This document shows, in pieces, positions 6,387 through 15,099 of a DNA stretch of 47,820 nucleotides. Positions within the stretch are counted from its first letter, which is position 1, and each line of letters begins with the position of its first letter. A program made the position numbers and the translations under genes. The DNA is taken from positions 1-47,820 of the forward strand of contig NZ_JAHLEF010000039.1 in the NCBI RefSeq assembly GCF_018861755.1. The letters are read 5' to 3'. A model generated the notes under the pieces. It was not told the DNA's origin and searched no databases. It was given only the letters and a program-made list of their open reading frames with translations. This DNA is from Clostridium sp. CF012 (GTDB lineage: Bacteria > Bacillota > Clostridia > Clostridiales > Clostridiaceae).

Positions 6387-7151
6387 ATGTACAATATATT
6401 AGTTTTAGAAGACGATTGTATTCAGTTGAAAACCCTGTCAGATATTATAAAACAGTCTGGGGACATGTATCAAGTATATGAAACCACCAATACTGCAGAG
6501 GCTCTTAAAATAGCCCAGCAGGAGATGATTGATCTTTTCTATATAGATATTAATTTAAAAAATGAATCAGGTCTTGTATTTGCTCAGGAAATAAGAAAAA
6601 TAGAAAGATATAGATTAAACTGGATAATATTTGTGACAATTTACAAGGAGTATATGCTTTCAGCCTTTAAGAAAATTCACTGTTATGATTATATATTAAA
6701 GCCTTATAATAAGGAAAACATCCAAATGATAACAAAGCTTTTGCTATCAGAAAGTAGTGCACAGGTTGCTGTTACAGAAATTAGGGAAAAATTCATAATA
6801 GTTCCTGTAAAGAACGTCCAGGTAAAAATATTTATTAATGAAATAATATTCGTGGAAGTCTTTATTAGAACTTCAATAATTCATACTATAAACGGGTCCT
6901 TCACTATAGATTATTTATCCCTTAAGAAAATAAATTCAGTTATGGAACATAAGAATATCCTTCAAAGCCATAGGTCCTATTTAGTTAATGTAAAATATAT
7001 CAATAAAATTGAAAAAACTAATGATAAAACTTCTTACAAAATTTATTTTTGCAATACTGATAAAACTGCATTACTCGGAAATAACTATAAGAAAAGTATA
7101 ATGGACAGGTTTAATAATGTTGTGGGTGGGGAGACAAATGAAGGATTATAA
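6387..7151 (+). CDS. LytTR response regulator of the agr-like system (AgrA type)
   Basis: The protein has a receiver domain (residues 1-120; acidic pair Asp9/Asp10, phosphoacceptor Asp54 in FYIDINLKNESG, Lys105 in LKPYNKEN) and a LytTR DNA-binding domain (about 139-245, with HRSYLVNVKYINKI). This is the AgrA/VirR design. Phosphorylated regulator is expected to activate promoters with LytTR direct repeats, probably including agrBD. The ATG follows AAGGGGGGATG. The end overlaps the kinase gene by 14 nt, so the two are translationally coupled. Confidence 0.88.
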   Translation: MYNILVLEDDCIQLKTLSDIIKQSGDMYQVYETTNTAEALKIAQQEMIDLFYIDINLKNESGLVFAQEIRKIERYRLNWIIFVTIYKEYMLSAFKKIHCYDYILKPYNKENIQMITKLLLSESSAQVAVTEIREKFIIVPVKNVQVKIFINEIIFVEVFIRTSIIHTINGSFTIDYLSLKKINSVMEHKNILQSHRSYLVNVKYINKIEKTNDKTSYKIYFCNTDKTALLGNNYKKSIMDRFNNVVGGETNEGL

Positions 7152-8403
7152 GATATTTGTTTTGATATTCCTGGAAGTAGGAAGCTTTATGTTGCTATGG
7201 AATATGTTTAATAAAAAATATGAAAAGAGATTTTATAAAAGTGCTATCATAGTAATTTTTACTTCATTAGTAGTTCTAATTACAAACTATATTTATCCTC
7301 CCTTGCAGTTTTTTGTTAATTACCTGTTTTTACTTTTAGCTATTAAGCTGGTATTTAAGAAAAAAATAAAGTATTTATTATTAGAGTTCGGTTTGGTTCT
7401 GGCCATTTTTGGTATAATGCAGTTGATTATAATAATTGTGTTTAGATTGGCTACTCCAACTTTTATGGAAAAAGGAGATTTTATATATTTACTTATTGCA
7501 AACCTCGTTTGCATGGTCTTTTCTTTTTGTATATATAGATATGTATCTGATGATAAGCTAATAATTTTTTTTAAGCAAAAAAGTTCTAAAATATACTTTT
7601 TTTCTGTGAACCTTCTAATATATATAGTTACGGCAAAGTGGGTATGGAATTTTAAAAGACATGAATTTTTGGATGAAATAGCGCTGTATCTTGCCATTCC
7701 TATAGTATACATTCTGGCAAATTTGTTTTTTCTTGAGTATCAAATGAAAAATAACGAAATAAAGAAATCACTGGAGGAATATCAGAAATACTCTCCTGTA
7801 ATATCGAAGTTACTCGAGGACGTAAGAAGGAGACAGCACGATTTTAAAAATCATTTGAATACAGTTTACAGCCTTCTCCTAGTATCTGATGAAAAGAATT
7901 TAAAGGAAACTATAACAAAATATATAGATTCTCTTAATATTTCCTTAGAAGATATGGAGAAGGTACTTCAAATAGACAATACAGTGGTAACGGCCATTAT
8001 TTACAATAAAATTAATGAGGCAGCCAAAAATAATATTGAGTTTAAGTTTATGATTCAAGGGGGCTCTAAGTTTCCTTTCAAGGATTATGAATTATCAGAG
8101 CTTTTAAATAATCTTGTAGATAATGCTTTTGACGCTGTTATAAATTCAAAAGGTGATTTGAAAAAAGTATTCTTAAATATAGGTTACCTTGAAGACAATT
8201 GTATTATAGAAATCGGAAATACAGGTGAAAGAATAGAATTTAATGAAATCGGAAAGATCTTTAGTGCAGGATATACTACTAAAGGAGGAGAAAATCGCGG
8301 ATACGGGCTGTATAATGTAAAAAAAACAGTTGAATCCTATGGTGCTAGGATTCAACTATCATTTGAAAACAATTATACAATTTTCAGCATTAAATTGTCG
8401 TAG
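7138..8403 (+). CDS. GHKL-domain sensor histidine kinase, AgrC type
   Basis: The 421-residue protein has about six N-terminal membrane helices (residues 1-200), then a cytoplasmic kinase core with the H-box RRRQHDFKNHLNTVYSLL (His234), N-box LSELLNNLVDNAFDA and a G-box in TKGGENRGYGLYNVKKT. The HDFKNH phosphoacceptor belongs to the AgrC/HPK10 class that senses peptide signals. I place the start at the ATG at 7138 (MKDYKIF), behind GGTGGGGAG, rather than further upstream. Its 3' end is only 8 bp from the end of the convergent agrD gene. It should detect the cyclic peptide made from that gene. Confidence 0.88.
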   Translation: MKDYKIFVLIFLEVGSFMLLWNMFNKKYEKRFYKSAIIVIFTSLVVLITNYIYPPLQFFVNYLFLLLAIKLVFKKKIKYLLLEFGLVLAIFGIMQLIIIIVFRLATPTFMEKGDFIYLLIANLVCMVFSFCIYRYVSDDKLIIFFKQKSSKIYFFSVNLLIYIVTAKWVWNFKRHEFLDEIALYLAIPIVYILANLFFLEYQMKNNEIKKSLEEYQKYSPVISKLLEDVRRRQHDFKNHLNTVYSLLLVSDEKNLKETITKYIDSLNISLEDMEKVLQIDNTVVTAIIYNKINEAAKNNIEFKFMIQGGSKFPFKDYELSELLNNLVDNAFDAVINSKGDLKKVFLNIGYLEDNCIIEIGNTGERIEFNEIGKIFSAGYTTKGGENRGYGLYNVKKTVESYGARIQLSFENNYTIFSIKLS

Positions 8404-8411
8404 GTATGTGA

Positions 8412-8555
8412 CTATTCTTCTTTTAGGCATTCTGGGATTTCAGGCTCTCCAAGAAAGAGGAAGGAGCCATACCATGGAAATACAAATGAAGTTACAGTGA
8501 GGCAAAGTGCGCATAACATGGATTTTCCTTTAAAACTGTTAACTAATTTTCTCAT
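8412..8555 (-). CDS. agrD: AgrD-like autoinducing peptide precursor (47 aa)
   Basis: The precursor has a basic amphipathic leader (MRKLVNSFKGKSMLCALCLT), a hydrophobic core and the acidic C-terminal tail GEPEIPECLKEE that AgrB recognises. By comparison with staphylococcal AgrD the first cut falls after Leu35, leaving a five-residue ring SFLFL with Ser31 in place of the usual cysteine, plus an N-terminal tail such as PWYG. That predicts a lactone rather than a thiolactone; the cysteines at 15, 18 and 43 are outside the expected ring. The ATG at 8555 follows a perfect AAGGAGG; the longer frame has no ribosome binding site. It lies directly downstream of agrB. Confidence 0.82.
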   Translation of the reverse strand: MRKLVNSFKGKSMLCALCLTVTSFVFPWYGSFLFLGEPEIPECLKEE

Positions 8556-8589
8556 AATGTCCTCCTTTTTTATAGAATTCACAAATGGG

Positions 8590-9141
8590 TTATAACGTCG
8601 GCTTTTTAACCAGCACAAGCTGTATATTTTGTATTAATATAGTGCTGAAGCCGCAGTTTATATAGGAAGGGCTTTTTAAAAATAATAAAATAGTGGTCCA
8701 TAAAACTATAGACAGAGCTGCCGTATACTTATATTGCAGCTTTTTTTTATTATCTTTTACAGGACTACGAACACAGCATATTGGAGCACGGATTAAAACT
8801 ATCACAAAACTAGCTATGCTCACAGGTAGATAATATACTGCCAGAAGTCTAGGCATTAAGGGAGCGAGCACACTGGTGAAGATAAAGAGCAGAGTTGTTA
8901 GAAGTAAACAATTCAAGGCTCCCTTTACGTGTACTCCTCCAGCAAATACCCTTGTTGACAATAGTACGAGTAATGAAAAATAGAAATACTTCTGAACATG
9001 TATTATATTAAAAAATAATACTAGAAAAACAATCTTGAATCCTTCACTTAAAAGTATACTTAAGCCATACTGTATCCTTGCTCTATCTTTAACATTATTG
9101 TAGGCCTGCGTACAAATGAAGGAGGTAAGCTGCAATGCCAA
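8590..9141 (-). CDS. agrB: AgrB-like peptide-processing membrane protease
   Basis: AgrB cuts the AgrD precursor and cyclises the signal peptide in the membrane. The sequence carries the family core TRVFAGGVHVKGALNC with the catalytic pair His71 and Cys78 seven residues apart, flanked by five or six membrane helices; about 183 residues is normal. The usual start codons are poorly placed: the TTG used here (9141) is 21 nt from the AGGAGGTG site, while an in-frame ATA at 9150 is 12 nt away and would give the AgrB-like beginning (M)IDKLALQLTSF. The start is therefore uncertain. agrB and agrD form one minus-strand unit facing the regulator genes. Confidence 0.85.
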   Translation of the reverse strand: MALQLTSFICTQAYNNVKDRARIQYGLSILLSEGFKIVFLVLFFNIIHVQKYFYFSLLVLLSTRVFAGGVHVKGALNCLLLTTLLFIFTSVLAPLMPRLLAVYYLPVSIASFVIVLIRAPICCVRSPVKDNKKKLQYKYTAALSIVLWTTILLFLKSPSYINCGFSTILIQNIQLVLVKKPTL

Positions 9142-9450
9142 TTTATCTATGATTCTTAATGCACCTCCTATAAAGTGAAAAACAATATTTTTTTAAAATA
9201 CATTAATTTAAAGTGGCTTCTCCTTGTTCATAAATAATATGATGTAAATTACGTGTTTAGTACAATATGGAGTTAAATTAAAAGAGAATTTATAATAAAT
9301 AAAGGGAATATAAGTTAATTATTGAATGATGTAAAAAAGCTGCTAAATCATATTACATATAAAAGGAATTATAATGGTGGAGTAGATCATAGCATTTTCG
9401 GTACTTACATATATAGCTATCTGAATATAGAGCAATAGATAAAAATACCA

Positions 9451-9503
9451 GGATAGGTGCACTGATATTTTTATGGGCTTCTCTTAGTTTTTCAATTTTT
9501 ATT
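9451..9503 (+). repeat. 53-bp dispersed repeat, copy 2
   Basis: Same sequence and orientation as 5579-5631 with one mismatch. It lies in the 694-bp gene-free stretch 9142-9835, which otherwise holds AT-rich DNA, a short open remnant (9564-9641) and two hairpins near its right end. Confidence 0.85.
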
Positions 9504-9674
9504 TATTGTCATTTACACAAATTTAATAATAAAAATAATTAATCCCTGAATTGGTATTAAAGGAATACTAGGACGATAACACTAAATAGATTGGCAGCAA
9601 AATGTGATATTGCACTAGTCCACGCATTGTTTGATTTATAAAAAAAATTTACAAGCATTTTTGAAATAGTAAAA

Positions 9675-9709
9675 GCATGTTAATAAGGTGAAATTAACAT
9701 GCCTTTTTA
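9675..9709 (+). terminator. Intrinsic terminator, plus strand
   Basis: The perfect 10-bp stem gcatgttaat / attaacatgc is followed by CTTTTTAC. No intact plus-strand gene precedes it, which suggests it ended a gene now decayed in 9142-9660. Confidence 0.65.
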
Positions 9710-9753
9710 CATTTGATTATATAGTTATTAAGGAATATTTTTATACGGCATCT

Positions 9754-9821
9754 AGTAATATCAACAGTTAAGGACCTATTAATCCCTTTAAATTAATAGG
9801 TCCTTAACTATTGATATTACT
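9754..9821. terminator. Long near-perfect palindrome at the end of the P47 operon
   Basis: A 30-bp stem with one mismatch (11 bp, mismatch, 18 bp) encloses an 8-nt loop; the arms run agtaatatcaa-c-agttaagg... and back. It lies 15 bp from the stop codon of the minus-strand P47-like gene and has T-rich sequence on both sides. It most likely ends transcription from both directions. Its length is unusual for a simple terminator. Confidence 0.6.
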
Positions 9822-9835
9822 ATTTATTTTTTTAT

Positions 9836-11443
9836 TTAATAATTTGAAGCCTCCTGATTTGTATTAGATGATTCTATAAAGCCTGGGTCACCTTTTAAAA
9901 TAATGCCACCATTATAGACAACAGTTCTTAGTACATAACGGTCCGGATCATTTGGATCACATAATGGCCAGGCGATTTGATTTGTAGCAATTTTAACTAA
10001 AGTAGAAATACTCGGAACATTATTAGCAACTCCATTTGCAATACAGTTGCTAATAATTTGTGATATACCATTTATAGCTGCTATTACAACAGCAACTACA
10101 ATTCCAACAATAACTCTATTTACCACATCTTTAACTACCCTCTCTATAAGGATGCCACATATTGCTACAATCCCCGATAATATAATCTCCGTGATGATAA
10201 TAGCAGGATCTGTAACCACACGATGAATCACTATAGGCTCTCCCAAATTCGCATAGGTAAGACATTGCTCCCCTTTATCATTCACCGTTAGCTCTAATGT
10301 TTGGAATGAGTCCATATCTATATAAGCATCAATACCAGGCGAAATATTAACGCTTATATGTGTTGTAGTTCTAATTTGAGTCGGTTCAAAGGACACCATA
10401 AAGTTGTCAATCTTTGGATGATACGTAATGCAACCATATTTTATTCCTTCCATGGAAAGATTCTTTGCGGTAATCATATTCTCATTTAAGACAAACTTAT
10501 CTTTATCTTTTGAAAAATCTTGCTGTACTCCTGGTAGGAATTGATATTTTAAAAATAGCTGGGTGTTAATAATAAATACACTACTATCATCTTTTTCAAA
10601 GGCTACCGAAGTAATTTGGTGTGATAGTGCATCTGCACTTCTATTATTTGTCATACACAATACTCCAAAAACACTACTATTTAAGGTTCCATTGTCAGTA
10701 TATGCGTATGACATATACGTAGTTTTTAACCATTTAAAATCTTCACCAGAAGACAAGTTTTTAAGATACACCGTAGAAAACACATTATCAAAGGCTTTTA
10801 AATTGTCATTTAGCCACAGCTGTAGCATGCTTTGTATAATTGCTTTATTTATTGTACTAATTTTTGAATCAGGTGGAAAGTTCATATAGAGTAAGGATAC
10901 AACAGGATTCTGTTGATTCGTCTGAGTAGTATTAATCTTTAAGTCATAACTTCCATCCTCAAATTGTTCAGATAACACTTCTGGAAAATATGCAAGCTTA
11001 ACTTGTACAACAGCACTCACATCATTCAAAGAAATTTGCTTGCCTGTTGAAGAAGTATATATTCCATCCTTAATAGGTATTTTCATATTAACATTGGAGC
11101 CATCTCCACCTTCTATGATTTGCCAATCCCCAAAGTTTCCATCAACTTTAAATATATCCCCACTATCATCTAAATCTTGTGAGAAATTAGGTGGTGAAGT
11201 ATGTTTTTCTTGGATAGCTAAATTTAAATAATTAGCACGTATAGCATATACGCTATCCCAACCATTCGTGGTGACACTATCACCTAATAGTATATTAGGG
11301 TTTTCTAATTGTTCCTCTGATTTCTGAAGCATTACAGCATTTTTATATAGACCTGTATTTAACACTGCGTCCTTAAGGATATTATCTAGATTTTCAACCT
11401 CTAAACTTACACTGTGATTTTTGATTTTTAAATTATCACTCAT
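9836..11443 (-). CDS. P47/OrfX-like TULIP-family protein with hydrophobic C-terminal region
   Basis: This 535-residue protein resembles the P47 family found beside clostridial neurotoxins. Marks of the family are TNGWDSVYAIRANYLN (Trp62-Asp63) near the start, FGDWQIIEGGDGSNVNMKIPIKDG-like sequence around residues 101-125, and ITYHPKIDNFMVSFE further on; the upstream gene has the same landmarks. P47 and OrfX proteins have the TULIP fold, which binds lipids. An unusual feature is a hydrophobic block at about residues 416-470 (IIITEIILSGIVAICGILIE and following), with two or more possible membrane helices. There is no signal peptide. GAGGGGG precedes the ATG. It follows the other P47-like gene by 25 bp. 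Its role here is unknown. Confidence 0.82.
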   Translation of the reverse strand: MSDNLKIKNHSVSLEVENLDNILKDAVLNTGLYKNAVMLQKSEEQLENPNILLGDSVTTNGWDSVYAIRANYLNLAIQEKHTSPPNFSQDLDDSGDIFKVDGNFGDWQIIEGGDGSNVNMKIPIKDGIYTSSTGKQISLNDVSAVVQVKLAYFPEVLSEQFEDGSYDLKINTTQTNQQNPVVSLLYMNFPPDSKISTINKAIIQSMLQLWLNDNLKAFDNVFSTVYLKNLSSGEDFKWLKTTYMSYAYTDNGTLNSSVFGVLCMTNNRSADALSHQITSVAFEKDDSSVFIINTQLFLKYQFLPGVQQDFSKDKDKFVLNENMITAKNLSMEGIKYGCITYHPKIDNFMVSFEPTQIRTTTHISVNISPGIDAYIDMDSFQTLELTVNDKGEQCLTYANLGEPIVIHRVVTDPAIIITEIILSGIVAICGILIERVVKDVVNRVIVGIVVAVVIAAINGISQIISNCIANGVANNVPSISTLVKIATNQIAWPLCDPNDPDRYVLRTVVYNGGIILKGDPGFIESSNTNQEASNY

Positions 11444-11468
11444 TTGTTATTCCCCCTCATAATCGCAC

Positions 11469-12707
11469 TTATAATTTATACTGTAATATTAATTCATTTG
11501 AAAAAAAGCAATTAGTTAATACTGTTTCATTGTTACCATCATTCCATTTTATAGCATCAATCTCCATCACATTTATACTAGATTGAAATGCCGAACTAAT
11601 TTGATTGATTAAATCCTCTGATATTATATTCACCGCAACATCAACTAAGCCCAAAAGAAATTTCCAATACCATGGTACATGAGAGTCTTTAGAAACATTA
11701 ATATCTCCTATGACAAAGGCAATTGTATTATTATTCTTTTTCTCAGGCTTGATGGTTGCTTCTATGCTAAATGTCATATCAATGCCCACATAAAGATTGC
11801 AATTACCACTACACGTAATGTTTAAGTATTCCCCAGTTATGACTCCACGAAAACTTTTTACTTTAGGATAATAATCAATTGCACCATTGTGAATTTTATG
11901 TAGATTTAGAGTTTTATTATTTAGTAGTACTGAATCCTGTAAATTGAAATCAGCAGTGGAGTTTTCAAAGGTAGATAAAAGACTTGTTAAAACAATATTC
12001 CATAAAACCTTGTCTCTGTTAATTGAGAAAAGTGCAGTACTATACATGTCCTTATTTTGCACATCAATATCTATTGAATAACCGGAAACGTCGCGTTCGT
12101 CACATACAGAACAAATTGCAAAATATCCATTGTCCTGATCTAAAAAGACATATTTATTTTGCACTGGCCGTATCCACTCAGCAAGCGCTTCATTCAAAGA
12201 ACCGACTTGTGCAAAAATATATCTAACCTTGTTAGGATTTTCCACTAAATAGTCGCATATTCCATTAATCAGTAGTTGTTCTTTTATTATGCCAAGCTTG
12301 TCTGTTTTATCTTCTACCACAATTGGATATACTGCACCTTGCGTAAAACCATCTTTTTCACTGGTAGCAACATAAGAAAAATCAAAAGTTAGTATGGAGG
12401 ATTTTTTGTTATCTGGTAAATTAACAAAATCTAACGTACAAGAAATAATAATGCTAATTCCAGATATATCATTGGCAGTTTCATCCACTGTCAATAAACC
12501 TTCCTGAATTGGCAGTCTTATTCTTATATTTTTACCACTACCTTCTGGTACAATCTGCCACGGGTTAAAGCTACATATAATATGGAAGGATTGATCATCG
12601 GATGTATAATCTAAGCTACTATCCTTCTCATCCCAGGATTCAACCAATCGGTTATTAACAATACTATTCTGAATTATACTAATTGTATCCCAATCACGAT
12701 TATCCAT
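11469..12707 (-). CDS. P47/OrfX-like TULIP-family protein
   Basis: The 412-residue protein is a homologue of the following gene. It begins MDNRDWDTISIIQNSIVNNR, with the Trp-Asp pair of the family, then has FNPWQIVPEGSGKNIRIRLP around residues 50-70 and IDYYPKVKSFRGVITGEYL in the second half, each matching a counterpart in its neighbour. The C-terminal part (after about 340) is amphipathic rather than strongly hydrophobic. No signal peptide is present. AGGAGGTGAT lies just before the ATG. The pair forms a two-gene minus-strand operon with its promoter in 12708-12860. No neurotoxin, NTNH or other orfX gene is visible nearby. Confidence 0.8.
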   Translation of the reverse strand: MDNRDWDTISIIQNSIVNNRLVESWDEKDSSLDYTSDDQSFHIICSFNPWQIVPEGSGKNIRIRLPIQEGLLTVDETANDISGISIIISCTLDFVNLPDNKKSSILTFDFSYVATSEKDGFTQGAVYPIVVEDKTDKLGIIKEQLLINGICDYLVENPNKVRYIFAQVGSLNEALAEWIRPVQNKYVFLDQDNGYFAICSVCDERDVSGYSIDIDVQNKDMYSTALFSINRDKVLWNIVLTSLLSTFENSTADFNLQDSVLLNNKTLNLHKIHNGAIDYYPKVKSFRGVITGEYLNITCSGNCNLYVGIDMTFSIEATIKPEKKNNNTIAFVIGDINVSKDSHVPWYWKFLLGLVDVAVNIISEDLINQISSAFQSSINVMEIDAIKWNDGNNETVLTNCFFSNELILQYKL

Positions 12708-12865
12708 ATATCACCTCCTGTCTTTAGGATCGCCATACATACCGTTATGCACAGTAAAATATCCCTTTTAAAACAAAAATAACCTATATTTCCTTATAAT
12801 ATTATATATTTACCTTAATATTTTACCATATAAAGTTAGCTATTACAATTTTATTTCTTATTTGA

Positions 12866-13147
12866 AGTGGAAATTATAAAATAGTTACAGAGCAAGTTGA
12901 CTGTGATAGTTATAACTTTGAAGATCTGGTTAAAAGCAATAAGATAAAAAGAAAAGAAGAATTTAATTTACTTGAGAAGTTGAATCAAAGAGGGTATATG
13001 GAAGAGAGTGGGTATGCCTGGGCACAGCCAAGAGATGCAGAACTCCAGGAAATGTATAAAAATTTTATGGGGAATTTAGAAAATGATAAGAAACTTAAAA
13101 ATAAATTAATAAAATATTTTTCGACAGTATTTTATCTATTTAGATAA
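12866..13147 (+). pseudogene. C-terminal fragment of an unidentified protein
   Basis: An open frame of 93 codons has no start codon in its first half and reads NYKIVTEQVDCDSYNFEDLV ... QRGYMEESGYAWAQPRDAEL ... KYFSTVFYLFR. Its residue pattern looks like real protein, so it is probably the tail of a gene whose front has been deleted. I do not recognise the family. It is the only gene-like sequence in 12708-13337 and ends just before the hairpin at 13183-13223. Confidence 0.4.
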
Positions 13148-13182
13148 AAAACGCTAAAACCATTGATGTACAAGCATTTATA

Positions 13183-13223
13183 AGAAGTGCCCTATAGGAG
13201 AATAAATCCTATAGGGCACTTCT
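13183..13223 (+). terminator. Hairpin after the 12866 remnant
   Basis: A perfect 17-bp stem (agaagtgccctatagga and its complement) with a 7-nt loop follows the remnant. The T-run is short (TCTCATTT), so termination is likely but not certain. Confidence 0.55.
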
Positions 13224-13337
13224 CATTTAGGGTTCATTTAGGGTTGATGTTTTATAATATGTGTAACTTACTATTTTAAAGAGAAAAGTTTAAAGATTTG
13301 GTTATCTATTGATGGCTAAAAATTAAAGGAGGATTTT

Positions 13338-15014
13338 ATGAAAAAATATCTAGTTTTATTAATTACTCTATTAACATTTATTTTACCTACAGTTGCATTT
13401 GCAGAGGTAAACCCAGTTGTGCAGCCTACTCTGGTAATGAAAACAAGCACAACCCTTGCAAATAATGCAGATAACCCCGTTGTTGTAAGCTCTACTAATT
13501 CATTATTGCTTGACTTTGGGACAATCCTTGATGGAAATACTGTTACAAATGCAGTGAAAGTATTTAAAGTAAGCACAAAAGGCTTAGAAACTGAAGTACC
13601 TGTTAATTCAGTTATAGACAAAATTAATCCATCAATACTGCAAATTAAAACAAAAGACAGTGTCCCATTTACGCAAGGAGAAGAATTTAAAATTGTAGTA
13701 AGTCCTGAATTGAAATCATCAAAGGGCCTTTCATTAAGTAATAATATTGAATATTTTGCTGTAAACTATTCTTTTACTCTTGCAAAAGAAGGAATAGCTC
13801 AATTAGATTCAAAAAGAGAACTAGTAGTTTGTATAAGTGATATACATCTTGGAATAGATGATAAATATGCCGAAATTAAAAAGAACAGAGAGGATCTTAA
13901 AAAATTTCTTGAACAAATAAGGTATTCACCTAATGTTAAAGAACTGGTTATCGCTGGTGACTTATTTGACGAATGGTTTATTCCAGCACAATTAGATACT
14001 TTCAATGGAAAAACACAACTTGATTTTATAAAACTAATTGCTAAAAACAATAAAACAATAATTGATGCTTTTAACAATATAATCACAGATAAAAAAATTA
14101 AAGTGACTTATGTACCAGGTAATCATGACCTGTTATTTACAGCTTCTGACGTGCAGAGTGTACTTCCAGGGATATCGCAAGCACGTGATGTACAAGGACT
14201 AGGAGCATATTCACCAGAGAATTTTCCAAAGGCTGTAATTGAACATGGGCATAGATATAATTTTTTTTGTGCACCTGACCCTATTTCAAATGCTAAAATT
14301 GCACCTGGCTCAATCCTTCCGCCAGGATATTTTTTCACACGTATAGCAACAACTTCTGTTATAGAAGGACATCCTAAAGCAGGTGGAATAATGCCAGAAG
14401 TTACCCCTAATAATATAGGAGTAAGTCAAGATTTGGCTTATAGCTATTGGCAACAATGGAAGGGACTTATGACTGCCTTACCGGCAAAAGAGAGTTTTGA
14501 TGAAAAATTTATTACCACTAATATAGATGGATTTAAGGAAGATTACTCAATAAATGAAATCATGCCTTACCAAACTATGAAAAATGGTGCTATTAACGTG
14601 AATTTATTCAAAGGAAGTCAAGATTCCTGGGAAGCAAGACAAACTTTGAATAAAGTACCTATAAAAACTTCTGTGAAAAATGCTATTACAAACGGTGGAT
14701 TAGCTAGTGATTCAGATGAAATGTCTAATATTCAGTACTTCAGTAACCCTAACTCTGATAAAAGAATTGTAGTATTTGGACACACACATGAGGCTCGCAT
14801 ACTGTCATATAACACTGTTAATAACCAAAAAGCTATTTATGCTAACTCTGGTACTTGGATAGATAAGAATACATATCCAACTATGACATTTGTAGTGCTG
14901 ATACCACAAAAAACCAAATATTCAATGCCTAGCTTTGTGAATCTTTATCAGTATTCATCTGAAGGAGTTTCTACAAAACTAGATGCACAGGCACTTACAA
15001 AACTTAATAATTAA
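13338..15014 (+). CDS. Secreted calcineurin-like metallophosphoesterase with Ig-like domain
   Basis: The 558-residue protein has a signal peptide (residues 1-22, cleaved after AFA), an N-terminal Ig/Big-type beta-sandwich (about 35-150), and a metallophosphoesterase domain. The metal-binding motifs are Asp168/His170 (SDIHLG), GDLFDEW (207-213), GNHD (261-264), HGHRY, and GHTHEA near residue 480. The enzyme should hydrolyse phosphoester substrates outside the cell; which ones cannot be told. The Ig-like domain may attach it to the surface. AAAGGAGG lies before the ATG. It is a single-gene unit with a terminator at 15059-15089. Confidence 0.88.
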   Translation: MKKYLVLLITLLTFILPTVAFAEVNPVVQPTLVMKTSTTLANNADNPVVVSSTNSLLLDFGTILDGNTVTNAVKVFKVSTKGLETEVPVNSVIDKINPSILQIKTKDSVPFTQGEEFKIVVSPELKSSKGLSLSNNIEYFAVNYSFTLAKEGIAQLDSKRELVVCISDIHLGIDDKYAEIKKNREDLKKFLEQIRYSPNVKELVIAGDLFDEWFIPAQLDTFNGKTQLDFIKLIAKNNKTIIDAFNNIITDKKIKVTYVPGNHDLLFTASDVQSVLPGISQARDVQGLGAYSPENFPKAVIEHGHRYNFFCAPDPISNAKIAPGSILPPGYFFTRIATTSVIEGHPKAGGIMPEVTPNNIGVSQDLAYSYWQQWKGLMTALPAKESFDEKFITTNIDGFKEDYSINEIMPYQTMKNGAINVNLFKGSQDSWEARQTLNKVPIKTSVKNAITNGGLASDSDEMSNIQYFSNPNSDKRIVVFGHTHEARILSYNTVNNQKAIYANSGTWIDKNTYPTMTFVVLIPQKTKYSMPSFVNLYQYSSEGVSTKLDAQALTKLNN

Positions 15015-15058
15015 GTAACTATAACTAAATATTAAGATTACGGGATATTAAGAAAATG

Positions 15059-15089
15059 GATAGGTATTTGGTGCCTATCTATTTTTTTT
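15059..15089 (+). terminator. Terminator of the metallophosphoesterase gene
   Basis: The hairpin gataggta...tgcctatc is followed by TATTTTTTTT. Confidence 0.75.
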
Positions 15090-15099
15090 GCAACTTGCA

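Noticed and set aside
9564-9641. Open stretch NTRTITLNRLAAKCDIALVH-ALFDL resembling the AH..LFN region of Na/Pi cotransporters
   Set aside because: Only 25 residues, no start, and the similarity is too weak to name.
13316-14338. Minus-strand ORFs within the metallophosphoesterase gene
   Set aside because: Shadow frames of a well-supported gene on the other strand.
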